This document shows positions 1-6,354 of a DNA stretch of 9,064 nt, one piece after another. Origin of the DNA: Calditrichaceae bacterium (GTDB lineage Bacteria; Calditrichota; Calditrichia; Calditrichales; Calditrichaceae); the NCBI GenBank assembly GCA_030622395.1, contig JAUXGF010000076.1:1-9064 (forward strand), given 5' to 3'. The translations under genes were made by a program, and so were the position numbers. Under the pieces are notes generated by a model. It had not been told where the DNA came from. It searched no databases and saw nothing but the letters and a program-made list of their open reading frames with translations. Each line of letters begins with the position of its first letter. The stretch's first letter is position 1.

Positions 1-2
1 CT

Positions 3-614
3 AAAATCTATCCGGATGATTTTCCTCAAAAAGATTATGCCGGAAAAAAGGAATTATATAATATAAAAATAAAAAATGTTCAAGAGGAGAACCTCCCTGA
101 ACTAAATGATAAATTTGTCAAAGACCTGGGCGGTGAATTAGAAACTGTTGAAGACTTGCGAAAAATAACCCGTCAGCGTCTTGAACAAGAATATACCGTT
201 GAAGCGGAAAAGCGGTTTTCCGCAGATCTTTCACAAAAACTATTAGAAGAAAATTCATTTGACGTTCCCAATGTTTTGGTTGATAATTATTTGGATAAAA
301 TAGTCGCTGATGTACGTAAACAAAATCCAAAGGTAAACGAAGACGATGCGCGTCAGCATTATAAGGCTGATGCGCTTTTTAGTTTAAAGTTGTACTACCT
401 GAAAGAACAGATTGTCAAGAAAGAAAATATTGAAGTAAATGAAGAAGACATCAATAAATTTTTAGATGAATTAAATAACGATAAAATTAGAGACGCTTAT
501 AAAAACAACATAAGCCTGTTGGAACGCGTTAAAGAAGATATTCTTGATAGAAAGACATTTGAGTTTTTAGTTAATAACTCAAAGATCACTACAAATAAAA
601 TAGATCTGGATTAA
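3..614 (+). CDS. tig: Trigger factor, C-terminal part (5' end outside window)
   Basis: This is the 3' portion of the ribosome-associated chaperone and peptidyl-prolyl isomerase trigger factor, which binds nascent chains at the ribosome exit tunnel. The reading frame is open from base 3 to the TAA at 612-614, giving 203 visible residues, roughly half of the usual ~430. The first ~27 residues match the last strand of the FKBP-like isomerase domain. They are followed by the family hallmark LPELNDKFVKDLG at visible residues 31-43, which leads into the helical, charged C-terminal chaperone domain. The ribosome-binding N-terminal domain is not in the window. A TTG at 156 is only an internal codon, not a start. 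Placement directly upstream of clpP and clpX is the standard bacterial tig-clpP-clpX order, which supports the call. Confidence 0.93.
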   Translation, partial: KIYPDDFPQKDYAGKKELYNIKIKNVQEENLPELNDKFVKDLGGELETVEDLRKITRQRLEQEYTVEAEKRFSADLSQKLLEENSFDVPNVLVDNYLDKIVADVRKQNPKVNEDDARQHYKADALFSLKLYYLKEQIVKKENIEVNEEDINKFLDELNNDKIRDAYKNNISLLERVKEDILDRKTFEFLVNNSKITTNKIDLD

Positions 615-680
615 GCTGATTAGCGCCTGAACAAAAAGTGCTATTTTATTCAAATAGATACTGGATAGAAAAATCAAACA

Positions 681-700
681 TCCCCGCAAAAGCGGGATTT
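681..700 (+). terminator. Short GC hairpin after tig, possible weak terminator
   Basis: A CCCGC (683-687) and GCGGG (692-696) stem with an AAAA loop is followed by only three T residues. It lies 70 bases after the tig stop and could attenuate tig transcription. However, it is the core of the dispersed repeat and occurs flipped in copy 2, so a terminator role is only possible. Confidence 0.25.
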
Positions 701-742
701 CCAATCAGCATCCAGTATCAAGCATCCAGTATCGCTTTCATT

Positions 743-813
743 AATTTACCCCGTTAAATAATATGTTTGCGCATTTTCCAATCACATTAATTTTTTATTT
801 AACAGGGTGAATT
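743..813. repeat. 19-bp imperfect terminal inverted repeat within copy 1
   Basis: Arms 743-761 (AATTTACCCCGTTAAATAA) and 795-813 are reverse complements at 17 of 19 positions, with 33 bases between them. The same structure recurs at 6513-6583. The geometry (71 bp, AT-rich, non-coding, inverted ends) resembles a tiny MITE or a stem-loop repeat. The right arm also supplies the predicted -35 box of the clpP promoter. Confidence 0.7.
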
Positions 814-827
814 TGCAAAACTATGTT
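799..827 (+). promoter_or_regulatory. Predicted sigma70-type promoter of clpP-clpX
   Basis: TTAACA (799-804), a 17-base spacer and TATGTT (822-827) fit a housekeeping promoter at moderate strength. The predicted start near 834 would give a leader of about 20 bases, just enough to contain the AAAGGA ribosome binding site at 844-849, six bases before the ATG. The -35 box lies in the right arm of the dispersed repeat and the -10 at its right edge. Found by eye only. Confidence 0.5.
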
Positions 828-855
828 CTATATTTGATTTTAGAAAGGACTAATA

Positions 856-1464
856 ATGACACTCATTCCAATGGTTATTGAACAAACCGGACGAGGCGAG
901 CGCGCCTATGATATATATTCACGATTATTAAAAGAGCGTATTATATTTTTAGGCATGCCGATTGATGATAATATTTCCAGTTTAATAATTTCTCAATTAT
1001 TGTTTTTAGAAGCCGAAGATCCGGAAAAGGATATTTTTATATATGTTAATTCACCGGGCGGTTTAGTATCGTCCGGATTGGCGATTTTTGATACTATTAA
1101 ATATATTAAGCCCGACGTGGTAACTACCTGTATGGGACAGGCTGCCAGTATGGGCGCGGTTTTATTAGCCGCCGGCGCTAAGGGGAAACGCTATGCATTA
1201 CCGCATTCCAGAATTATGCTTCATCAACCTCTTGGCGGCGCTGAAGGGCAGGCTTCCGATATTAAAATCGCGGCTAACGAGATTTTAAGGATACGCGAAG
1301 TTATAAATAAAATTTTAGCGGATATGACAGGCAAAGACTTGGAACAGATTAACGAAGATACAGACCGTAATTTTTTTATGTCGGCAAAGGAAGCGATGGA
1401 GTATGGTATTATCGATAAGGTTTTAGAACCGCGGGCTAAAAAACCAGTTAAAAAAGGAAAATAG
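856..1464 (+). CDS. clpP: ATP-dependent Clp protease proteolytic subunit
   Basis: ClpP forms the tetradecameric serine-protease barrel that degrades substrates unfolded by ClpX or other Clp ATPases in the cytoplasm. The 202-residue length is normal. The family start [20 protein letters not shown] is intact with almost no propeptide. The oxyanion-region motif NSPGG is at 65-69. The nucleophile is Ser98 in GQAASMG, and His123 lies in MLHQPLGG. By exact spacing to E. coli ClpP (Ser97, His122, Asp171 in the mature protein) the third triad position is residue 172, which here is Asn (codon AAT at 1369-1371, context DTDRNFFMS). Asn at this site is known for Listeria monocytogenes ClpP1, an atypical subunit. 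The ATG at 856 is chosen for its AAAGGA at six bases and for family alignment. clpX follows one base after the stop, so the pair is co-transcribed. Confidence 0.97.
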   Translation: MTLIPMVIEQTGRGERAYDIYSRLLKERIIFLGMPIDDNISSLIISQLLFLEAEDPEKDIFIYVNSPGGLVSSGLAIFDTIKYIKPDVVTTCMGQAASMGAVLLAAGAKGKRYALPHSRIMLHQPLGGAEGQASDIKIAANEILRIREVINKILADMTGKDLEQINEDTDRNFFMSAKEAMEYGIIDKVLEPRAKKPVKKGK

Positions 1465-1465
1465 T

Positions 1466-2713
1466 ATGAGTAGGAGAAATTTGCGCAATCAAGTATTTCG
1501 CTGTTCATTCTGCGGTCGTTCTGCTGATGAGGTAGAAAGCTTGATTTCCGGACCTGATGTTCATATTTGTAATGACTGTGTAAAAAGCGCTACTGAAATT
1601 ATTTTGCGTCATAAACGGCAGGCAAACCTTCTTGAAGACCAGAGTCTTGCTTCCCCCGGCGAGCTAAAAGATGAATTAAGTAAATATGTAATTGGACAGG
1701 AAAAAGCAAAAAGAATTTTATCTGTTGCGGTTTACAATCATTACAAACGTATTAATTACGGGAAAGCCGCTCATGAGGTTGAAATCGAAAAGAGCAACAT
1801 TTTATTGGCAGGCCCAACCGGCACAGGCAAAACACTGCTTGCCCAAACCCTTGCCCGCATACTCAATGTTCCTTTTACCATAGCAGACGCCACGGTTCTT
1901 ACAGAAGCCGGCTATGTTGGCGAAGACGTTGAGAATATATTAGTGCGCCTTTATCAAGCGTCAAATTATAATCTTGATAAAACACAGCGCGGTATTATTT
2001 ATATTGATGAGATTGATAAAATTGCCCGCAAGGACGGCAATCCCTCGATAACCCGTGATGTTTCGGGCGAAGGAGTACAGCAAGCGGTTCTCAAAATGCT
2101 TGAGGGTACGGTATCCAGTATACCGCCTAAGGGGGGGCGCAAACACCCGGAGCAAAATTTAATTAATATTAATACGAAGAATATTTTGTTTATATGCGGC
2201 GGAGCTTTTGAAGGCTTGGAAGATATTGTAAGACGACGCATTGGCGAAAAAAATATCGGCTTTGAAAAAACATTAAGCAGCAAAAATGCGTTAACAAAAA
2301 GTGAATTATATGCCCGGGTTGAACCGGAAGATTTACTTCAATATGGTTTGATTCCTGAATTAATCGGACGTTTGCCGATTATAGGCGTATTATCCGAACT
2401 TGATGAAGAGGGTTTGTACGCTATTTTAACAGAACCTAAAAACGCCCTTGTTAAACAATACCAATGTCTAATGGAAATGGAAGGAGTGGAGTTAATATTT
2501 GAACCGGAAGCTTTAGACGAGGTAGTTAAACTTGCCATGAAAAATAAAACAGGCGCCCGTTCGCTTCGGGCTATTATGGAAAATACTATGCTTGATATAA
2601 TGTTCAAAGTTCCTTCTATGCCCAATGTAAAATCGATTAATATTACAAAGGATGTGGTTAACAACAACGTAGAACCGAAGTATGAATTCTCATCAACTAA
2701 ACGCAGCGCTTAA
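1466..2713 (+). CDS. clpX: ATP-dependent Clp protease ATP-binding subunit ClpX
   Basis: ClpX is the hexameric AAA+ unfoldase that recognises degradation tags such as ssrA, unfolds the protein and threads it into ClpP. All expected parts are present in 415 residues. The N-terminal zinc-binding domain has Cys13, Cys16, Cys35 and Cys38. Walker A is GPTGTGKT (116-123), the pore-1 loop GYVGEDVE (149-156) and Walker B IIYIDEID (177-184). The RKH pore loop is at 225-227 and the ClpP-docking IGF loop at 263-265. The [10 protein letters not shown] arginine-finger region is at 295-304, and the sensor-2 motif GARSLRAI at 363-370. The start ATG lies one base after the clpP stop, with AAAGGAAA (1453-1460) inside the end of clpP as ribosome binding site. 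The intact IGF and RKH loops argue that this ClpX works with a ClpP. Confidence 0.98.
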   Translation: MSRRNLRNQVFRCSFCGRSADEVESLISGPDVHICNDCVKSATEIILRHKRQANLLEDQSLASPGELKDELSKYVIGQEKAKRILSVAVYNHYKRINYGKAAHEVEIEKSNILLAGPTGTGKTLLAQTLARILNVPFTIADATVLTEAGYVGEDVENILVRLYQASNYNLDKTQRGIIYIDEIDKIARKDGNPSITRDVSGEGVQQAVLKMLEGTVSSIPPKGGRKHPEQNLININTKNILFICGGAFEGLEDIVRRRIGEKNIGFEKTLSSKNALTKSELYARVEPEDLLQYGLIPELIGRLPIIGVLSELDEEGLYAILTEPKNALVKQYQCLMEMEGVELIFEPEALDEVVKLAMKNKTGARSLRAIMENTMLDIMFKVPSMPNVKSINITKDVVNNNVEPKYEFSSTKRSA

Positions 2714-2726
2714 AGAAAAAACTTTT

Positions 2727-2758
2727 GAGCACAGCGGAGTAATGCTCCTCTTTTTTTT
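2727..2758 (+). terminator. Probable intrinsic terminator of clpP-clpX
   Basis: GAGCA (2727-2731) can pair with TGCTC (2743-2747), or GGAG (2736-2739) with CTCC (2745-2748). Eight T residues follow at 2751-2758. The stem is short, so it is moderate in quality, but the T-run and the position 14 bases after the clpX stop fit. Confidence 0.55.
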
Positions 2759-2761
2759 GCA

Positions 2762-2803
2762 AAATAATACTAACTGATAGCTAATTGTCAGTTAGTATTA
2801 TTT
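2762..2803. repeat. Perfect 16-bp inverted repeat between clpX and vapBC
   Basis: AAATAATACTAACTGA (2762-2777) is followed by a 10-base spacer and its exact reverse complement at 2788-2803. It lies directly after the clpX terminator T-run and about 30 bases before the predicted vapBC promoter. It could be a bidirectional terminator-like hairpin, a protein-binding palindrome or the end of an inserted segment. There is no long T-run on either side. Confidence 0.8.
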
Positions 2804-2832
2804 AAGCATTTAAAAGTTATTGCTCATTTTTT

Positions 2833-2869
2833 TTGATTATGCATATAAAATAAATTATGTTATGCATAA
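2833..2869 (+). promoter_or_regulatory. Predicted vapBC promoter with paired TTATGCATA operator-like sites
   Basis: TTGATT (2833-2838), a 17-base spacer and TATGTT (2856-2861) form a plausible promoter. The sequence TTATGCATA occurs twice, at 2837-2845 and 2860-2868 (extended to TTATGCATAA in the second). The copies are 23 bases apart, roughly two helical turns, and overlap the end of the -35 and the end of the -10. Antitoxins of this type bind palindromes in their own promoter, so these are good candidates for VapB(C) autorepression sites. Confidence 0.5.
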
Positions 2870-2881
2870 AAATGGAGGCGT

Positions 2882-3076
2882 ATGAGAACAACGTTAGATA
2901 TCCCGGATGATTTGATTATTGAGGCATTGAAAATAACTCAAAGCAGGACAAAAACGGAATTAATCAAACTTGCCTTAGAAAATATTATTCAAAAAAATAA
3001 AATCCAGAATCTAAAAAGATTTAGAGGTAAAATTGATCTTGAAATTGATTTAAACACTCTGAGAAAAAGACAATGA
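2882..3076 (+). CDS. vapB: VapB-type antitoxin
   Basis: This is a 64-residue antitoxin of the VapB family with a ribbon-helix-helix-like N-terminus. The strand MRTTLDIPDDLI and the following helices (about residues 8-40, including TKTELIKLALENII) match the DNA-binding dimerisation fold. The tail from about 41 (NLKRFRGKIDLEIDLNTLR) is the segment that normally neutralises the PIN toxin. It has the family RGKIDLE-type motif. It would bind and inhibit VapC and repress its own operon. GGAGG at 2874-2878 is the ribosome binding site, only three bases from the ATG. The stop overlaps the vapC start by four bases (ATGA), so translation is coupled. Confidence 0.88.
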   Translation: MRTTLDIPDDLIIEALKITQSRTKTELIKLALENIIQKNKIQNLKRFRGKIDLEIDLNTLRKRQ

Positions 3077-3456
3077 AAATCTTGGTCGATAGTTCTATTT
3101 GGATTGATTACTTTCATGGAGGATCTGATTCTGAAATTCTTGATAAGTTCATTGATGAAAATTTAATTTGTACAAATAATTTGATATTAGCTGAAATCAT
3201 CCCCGCCCTTAGAATTAGAAAACAAAATAAGTTAATTGATCTACTCAAGGAAATTCAAAGAATACCTCTGAATATTAACTGGAATATGATAATTGAATAT
3301 CAAATTCAATGTTTCTCAAATGGGATTAATAAAATAGGTATTCCTGATCTGATTATTGTCGAAAATGCGATTAAAAACGATCTTGTTTTATTTTCATTTG
3401 ACAAGCATTTTCGACTTATTAGTAATCATATTGATTTAAATTTTCTCAATCCCTGA
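3073..3456 (+). CDS. vapC: VapC-type PIN-domain ribonuclease toxin
   Basis: This is a 127-residue PIN-domain toxin, the usual VapC length. Family members are Mg-dependent ribonucleases that cleave tRNA or rRNA to stop translation when the antitoxin is degraded. The conserved acidic residues are visible: Asp6 in VDSSIWIDYF, Glu41 in LILAEI, Asp92 in GIPDLIIVENAI and Asp110 in LFSFDKHF. All four catalytic positions are present, so the toxin looks intact. The start is set by the ATGA overlap with vapB. The pair is noticeably AT-rich and sits after the clpX terminator facing rpsT, which fits a horizontally moving addiction module. The RNA target cannot be read from sequence. Confidence 0.93.
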   Translation: MKILVDSSIWIDYFHGGSDSEILDKFIDENLICTNNLILAEIIPALRIRKQNKLIDLLKEIQRIPLNINWNMIIEYQIQCFSNGINKIGIPDLIIVENAIKNDLVLFSFDKHFRLISNHIDLNFLNP

Positions 3457-3650
3457 TTGTTCATAATGCTAACCATTCACTGCGCCGCCTTAGCTATTAA
3501 TCTTCAGCTTTTTAATTAATAAGATGAAAAAAGAAATTATTGAATTTATATGCCGTAATCCATCGGGGTGAGTGTATATACAAAATTTATTTGAAGATGT
3601 TCGTGGTTTTGTGAAGATTTACAGTGAAGTCTCTATGATAATTTTTTAAT

Positions 3651-3677
3651 AAAAAAATCCGCTTAATAGCGGATTTT
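3651..3677 (-). terminator. Intrinsic terminator of rpsT
   Basis: AAAATCCGCT (3654-3663) and AGCGGATTTT (3668-3677) form a perfect 10-bp stem with a four-base loop. On the minus strand it continues into a run of seven T residues in total (3657-3651). The outer stem overlaps the rpsT stop codon at 3676-3678. On the plus strand only four T residues follow, so it is mainly directional for rpsT but could also stop read-through from vapC. Confidence 0.88.
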
Positions 3678-3930
3678 AAGTAAGACTGTTAACAAAACGA
3701 GTTAACCGGGATTTTTGATTTGCAGCATTGTTTTTATGGATAATACCTCTAATTGACAACCTGTCTAAAATAGATACAGCTTCTTTGAGTTTAGGTCCCG
3801 CATTTTCTTTATTCTCTAAAGATAAAACAGCTTTAATAGCCGTTCTCATTCTGCTTCTGTATTGACGGTTAGCTATTCTTGCTTTCTCTGATGTCTTAAT
3901 TCGTTTTAAGGCTGATTTATGATTAGCCAT
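3676..3930 (-). CDS. rpsT: Small ribosomal subunit protein S20 (bS20)
   Basis: S20 is a helical, very basic protein that binds 16S rRNA early in 30S assembly. The 84-residue product shows the family start MANHKSALKRIKTSEKARIA. It also has the conserved C-terminal helix region GIIHKNNAANQKSRL at about residues 61-75. The length is standard. The ATG at 3928-3930 is preceded by GGAGA (complement of 3941-3945) at ten bases. It has its own promoter and terminator, so it is monocistronic, as is common for rpsT. Confidence 0.97.
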   Translation of the reverse strand: MANHKSALKRIKTSEKARIANRQYRSRMRTAIKAVLSLENKENAGPKLKEAVSILDRLSIRGIIHKNNAANQKSRLTRFVNSLT

Positions 3931-3979
3931 ATATTTAATCTCTCCAAAAAAATTAATAGTAATATTTAAAAGAACTTTT

Positions 3980-4008
3980 AATTTAATTATTAATATGCTT
4001 TATGTCAA
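3980..4008 (-). promoter_or_regulatory. Predicted sigma70 promoter of rpsT
   Basis: On the minus strand a consensus TTGACA (complement of 4003-4008) is followed by a 17-base spacer and TAAATT (complement of 3980-3985). The predicted start near 3973 would give a leader of about 43 bases. It is the best promoter match in the window, as expected for a ribosomal protein gene. Confidence 0.75.
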
Positions 4009-4039
4009 ATACAAAATCGAAGATCTTTTAATATTTCAT

Positions 4040-4090
4040 TTTTGGGTTTGTGTTTTTCCCAATAACATTCAAATAAATCCCCACCCAAAA
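4040..4090. repeat. Small inverted repeat TTTTGGGT/ACCCAAAA
   Basis: TTTTGGGT (4040-4047) and ACCCAAAA (4083-4090) are exact reverse complements 35 bases apart, in the gap between the HAD gene end and the rpsT promoter. The AT-rich interior resembles the larger element at 7884-8022 in style, but real homology is doubtful. It could act as a loose transcript end for the HAD gene; no T-run is present. Confidence 0.35.
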
Positions 4091-4110
4091 CCGAGGTATT
4101 ACAAAATCAA

Positions 4111-4806
4111 TTACTTAAGCCCGAACACCTCAAGTATATGATTTGTATTTTGTAAGTTTTTGAAAATATAATGAGGTTGTTCTACTTGCAGCTCCTCGCG
4201 TTTTGTAATACCCGAATATACGGCCAAACATTTTAGATCGTTTACTTTGGCGCAGCGTATGTCGTAAATACTATCCCCGATGATCCATATATTTTCTTTT
4301 TCAAAAGTTTTGTCATAATAATGCTTGGCTCTTTCAACTGCAACCGGCGGCAATAAATTACGGTCGCTGTGATCATTGCCGAAAGCTCCTACTGCAAAAT
4401 AATGATATAATCCACCGGCTCGTAGTTTGATTTGTGCGCCGGTCATCGTGTTGCCGGTAACTAAACCCAGGTAACAGTTTGACAGAAGCATACAGCGGTC
4501 TAATAATTCAAATACGCCGGATAAGATTTTAGGCGGGTTTTTGACATTCATATTTTTAGCTAAATTTGTAGTAAACTCCGCTAATATTTCATCAATTAAT
4601 TCCGGATCGATTTCTCCGTCGCAACCATTCATTTTAAATAAATTTGTGACTATTTGAATATCAGTCATGCCGGAAAACTGCAGATGTTCACTATTAGCAA
4701 AATGGGGAAAGCGTTTTTGTATAATTTCCAAAAAAACTTTTTTTGGAATGCCGCGGCCTGAAAGCAGCGTTCCGTCAATATCGAATAAGAGGAGTTTGTT
4801 ATTCAT
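4111..4806 (-). CDS. HAD-superfamily phosphatase, phosphoglycolate-phosphatase-like
   Basis: This is a 231-residue haloacid dehalogenase-type hydrolase. Motif I is DIDGT at 9-13, with Asp9 the phosphorylated nucleophile and Asp11 the acid/base. Motif II is Thr117 in LVTGNT. Motif IV is IGDSIYD at 176-182, with Asp178 and Asp182 as Mg ligands. The cap domain is the helical insertion between motif I and motif II (about residues 16-90), as in subfamily I enzymes. The stretch AFGNDHSDRNLLP (141-153), followed by ERAKHYY, holds the motif III region (Lys161 is a candidate; Arg149 is another basic residue nearby). Substrate is unknown; small phosphomonoesters such as phosphoglycolate are the usual guess. 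It follows era by 46 bases on the same strand, so probably shares its transcript. The ribosome binding site is weak. Confidence 0.85.
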   Translation of the reverse strand: MNNKLLLFDIDGTLLSGRGIPKKVFLEIIQKRFPHFANSEHLQFSGMTDIQIVTNLFKMNGCDGEIDPELIDEILAEFTTNLAKNMNVKNPPKILSGVFELLDRCMLLSNCYLGLVTGNTMTGAQIKLRAGGLYHYFAVGAFGNDHSDRNLLPPVAVERAKHYYDKTFEKENIWIIGDSIYDIRCAKVNDLKCLAVYSGITKREELQVEQPHYIFKNLQNTNHILEVFGLK

Positions 4807-4828
4807 AATTTGCCATTTATTTAAGTTC

Positions 4829-4848
4829 TACCCTTCAACAAGAGGGTA
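4829..4848. repeat. Small hairpin between era and the HAD gene
   Basis: TACCCT (4829-4834) and AGGGTA (4843-4848) form a 6-bp stem with an eight-base loop, in the 46-base gap. No T-run follows on the minus strand, so it is not a terminator. It might influence mRNA stability or the HAD gene's weak translation start. Confidence 0.35.
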
Positions 4849-4852
4849 AGCT

Positions 4853-5746
4853 CTAAAATCCCAGCCGTTTTAGTTTGATTTCATTTTTACGCCAGTTTTC
4901 AATTACTTTTACGCGCAGGTCTAAATATACCTTTTTACCTAAAAGTTCTTCGATATCCCTGCGCGCCATTGATCCGATTCTTTTAAGCGCTTCGCCCTGC
5001 TTGCCAATCAAAATACCTTTTTGTGATTTACGCTCCACGCAGATAACCGCGTAAATATAATCCTTGCCCCCTTCCCGTTCTTTGAATTGTTCGATAGTTA
5101 CTTCAGTAGAATAGGGTATTTCCTGATGATATTTTTCAAATATTTTTTCACGGATAATCTCCGCCACAAAAAAGCGCTCCGGCTGATCGGTCAGCATATC
5201 CGGCGGGTAGTAGGGCGGGCTGTATGGCAGCAGGGTTACTATTTCCTTTTGAATGTTTTCTATCCCGTCATTTTTCAATGCTGAAATCGGTATAATTGAT
5301 TTAAAAGGATACCATTTATTGTAAGTGTCTATAATAGTAAGCAATTGCTTTTTAGGCAGCAAGTCGAGTTTGTTCAGTAAAAGCAAAACAGGTTTTTGGG
5401 ATTGATTAAATTGTTCGATTGGAATTTGGACGGGATGGGTTTTCCCTGCTGCGTCAACTATCATTATTAAGACGTCGGCGTCTTTTAAAGCGCTGTGCAC
5501 ATATTCCATCATTTTTTTTTGCAGAGTGTACCTGGGTTTTAAAATGCCCGGCGTATCGATAAAAACAACCTGTAATTTCTCTTTATTTAAAATGCCCATA
5601 ACCCTGCGTCTGGTGGTCTGAGGCTTAGCCGATATAATCGAAAGTTTAATATTAAGCAGGGCGTTCATTAAAGTTGACTTGCCGGCGTTCGGCAATCCGA
5701 TAATTGCCGCGTATCCTGCGCGGTAGTCTGCCGGGGTAATTTCCAT
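4853..5746 (-). CDS. era: GTPase Era, 16S rRNA binding and 30S assembly
   Basis: Era is an essential GTPase that binds the 3' end of 16S rRNA and helps mature the small ribosomal subunit. The 297 residues hold the full architecture. G1 is GLPNAGKS (17-24). The switch I region KPQTTRRRV (41-49) is the Era signature. G3 is DTPG (64-67), G4 NKLD (125-128) and G5 SAL (155-157). The C-terminal KH domain carries the GKQG loop (248-251) in GILIGKQGEALKRIG and ends in the typical VYLDLRVKVIENWRKNE block. The start ATG shares its A with the upstream stop codon (TAATG), so translation is coupled to the membrane protein before it. Being on the same strand as rpsT is functionally consistent (30S assembly), though rpsT has its own promoter. 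Confidence 0.97.
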   Translation of the reverse strand: MEITPADYRAGYAAIIGLPNAGKSTLMNALLNIKLSIISAKPQTTRRRVMGILNKEKLQVVFIDTPGILKPRYTLQKKMMEYVHSALKDADVLIMIVDAAGKTHPVQIPIEQFNQSQKPVLLLLNKLDLLPKKQLLTIIDTYNKWYPFKSIIPISALKNDGIENIQKEIVTLLPYSPPYYPPDMLTDQPERFFVAEIIREKIFEKYHQEIPYSTEVTIEQFKEREGGKDYIYAVICVERKSQKGILIGKQGEALKRIGSMARRDIEELLGKKVYLDLRVKVIENWRKNEIKLKRLGF

Positions 5747-6333
5747 TAACTGATAACCTTTCCTAATTTTTCCAGAAGTAAAAGCCGTTTATTAAGATTT
5801 TCAAATTCTGTAGTTTTGTGGATTTCTTCAGAGAAGCACTCGCAAATAATGCCGCTTTTGCCGACAAAAATGTAGGCTAAATTTGTAAATTGATTTAATA
5901 TTTCAGAAAATATATCTTGTTTAATTATCTTTTGTACTTCTTTTTCAGAGAACGGACGCGCCACAAATTTATGACCATAATCATTTTCTATGATTGTATA
6001 ATCTTCAATTTCACCGGCGTCTTGTTTTTTTAACCACTCCTGACTCGAAACGCTGAAACTAAATTTACTGCCTTTCGCATAACTAATATCAATGTAGGTT
6101 AACCGCCGCTCGCCGGCTTTTTCCGTACTAAAATTGATAGTGATATCTATACCGCTAATTTTACCGTGAAAGAAAGGTCGTGATGCAAAACCTCTTCTTA
6201 TAACCCGGCCTTCATAATTATCTTCAAGGTCTAATAAATTACGATGCACGGCGTCCCACATAGTTTTACGTATATAGATTAACAGACACCAAACCCCTAA
6301 AAGAACAATTATTCCAATTAAGATAAAAATCAT
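5746..6333 (-). CDS. Membrane-anchored protein of unknown function, coupled to era
   Basis: I do not recognise this 195-residue protein. One hydrophobic segment at residues 2-20 (IFILIGIIVLLGVWCLLIY) is followed by Arg22 and Lys23, consistent with a signal anchor. The rest is soluble and mixed alpha/beta. It includes a strand-rich part (about 40-100, with GKISGIDITINFSTEKAGER) and a more helical C-terminus containing IIKQDIFSEILNQF. No cysteine pairs or catalytic motifs stand out. The stop codon overlaps the era start by one base, so it is in the same transcript and translationally coupled. The ATG at 6331-6333 has only a weak Shine-Dalgarno. The hydrophobic start followed by charged residues supports this start, and the ordinary-looking composition supports a real gene. 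Confidence 0.8.
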   Translation of the reverse strand: MIFILIGIIVLLGVWCLLIYIRKTMWDAVHRNLLDLEDNYEGRVIRRGFASRPFFHGKISGIDITINFSTEKAGERRLTYIDISYAKGSKFSFSVSSQEWLKKQDAGEIEDYTIIENDYGHKFVARPFSEKEVQKIIKQDIFSEILNQFTNLAYIFVGKSGIICECFSEEIHKTTEFENLNKRLLLLEKLGKVIS

Positions 6334-6354
6334 TTAGCTACCGCTTTTATTTGA

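Larger units (their letters stand above)
652..824 (+). repeat. Composite intergenic repeat, copy 1 (tig-clpP gap)
   Basis: This copy fills most of the tig-clpP intergenic region. The right part (721-824) matches 6491-6594 in the same orientation, with about 6 differences in 104 bases by eye. The left part (657-733) contains GATACTGGAT and GCATCCAGTATC arms around a CCCGC-AAAA-GCGGG hairpin. It matches 6405-6482 in the opposite orientation, about 90% by eye. Both copies begin with the same AAATAGATACTGGAT. No ORF lies inside, and no convincing target-site duplication is visible. It behaves like a non-coding dispersed element (REP/BIME- or MITE-like), not a gene-specific leader, because copy 2 sits in an unrelated gene context. 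Confidence 0.85.

Noticed and set aside
681..700. CRISPR-like repeat-spacer structure from the recurring ATCCAGTATC units
   Set aside because: The units are short, irregularly spaced and occur in both orientations, without spacers of constant length or cas genes.
652..824. Riboswitch or T-box leader ahead of clpP
   Set aside because: The region is a dispersed repeat also found away from clpP. No known riboswitch core was recognised, and the predicted leader is only about 20 bases.
1224..1508. Open frame on the minus strand across clpP
   Set aside because: It lies antisense to the well-supported clpP gene, has no family resemblance and no ribosome binding site. Similar shadow frames over clpX, era and the M50 gene were rejected for the same reason.
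3526..3573. Tiny ORF of 15 codons (MKKEIIEFICRNPSG) between vapC and the rpsT terminator
   Set aside because: It resembles the start of a winged-helix regulator but ends at once. It has no Shine-Dalgarno, and the downstream frames do not continue convincingly. It could be a gene remnant, but there is too little to call a pseudogene.
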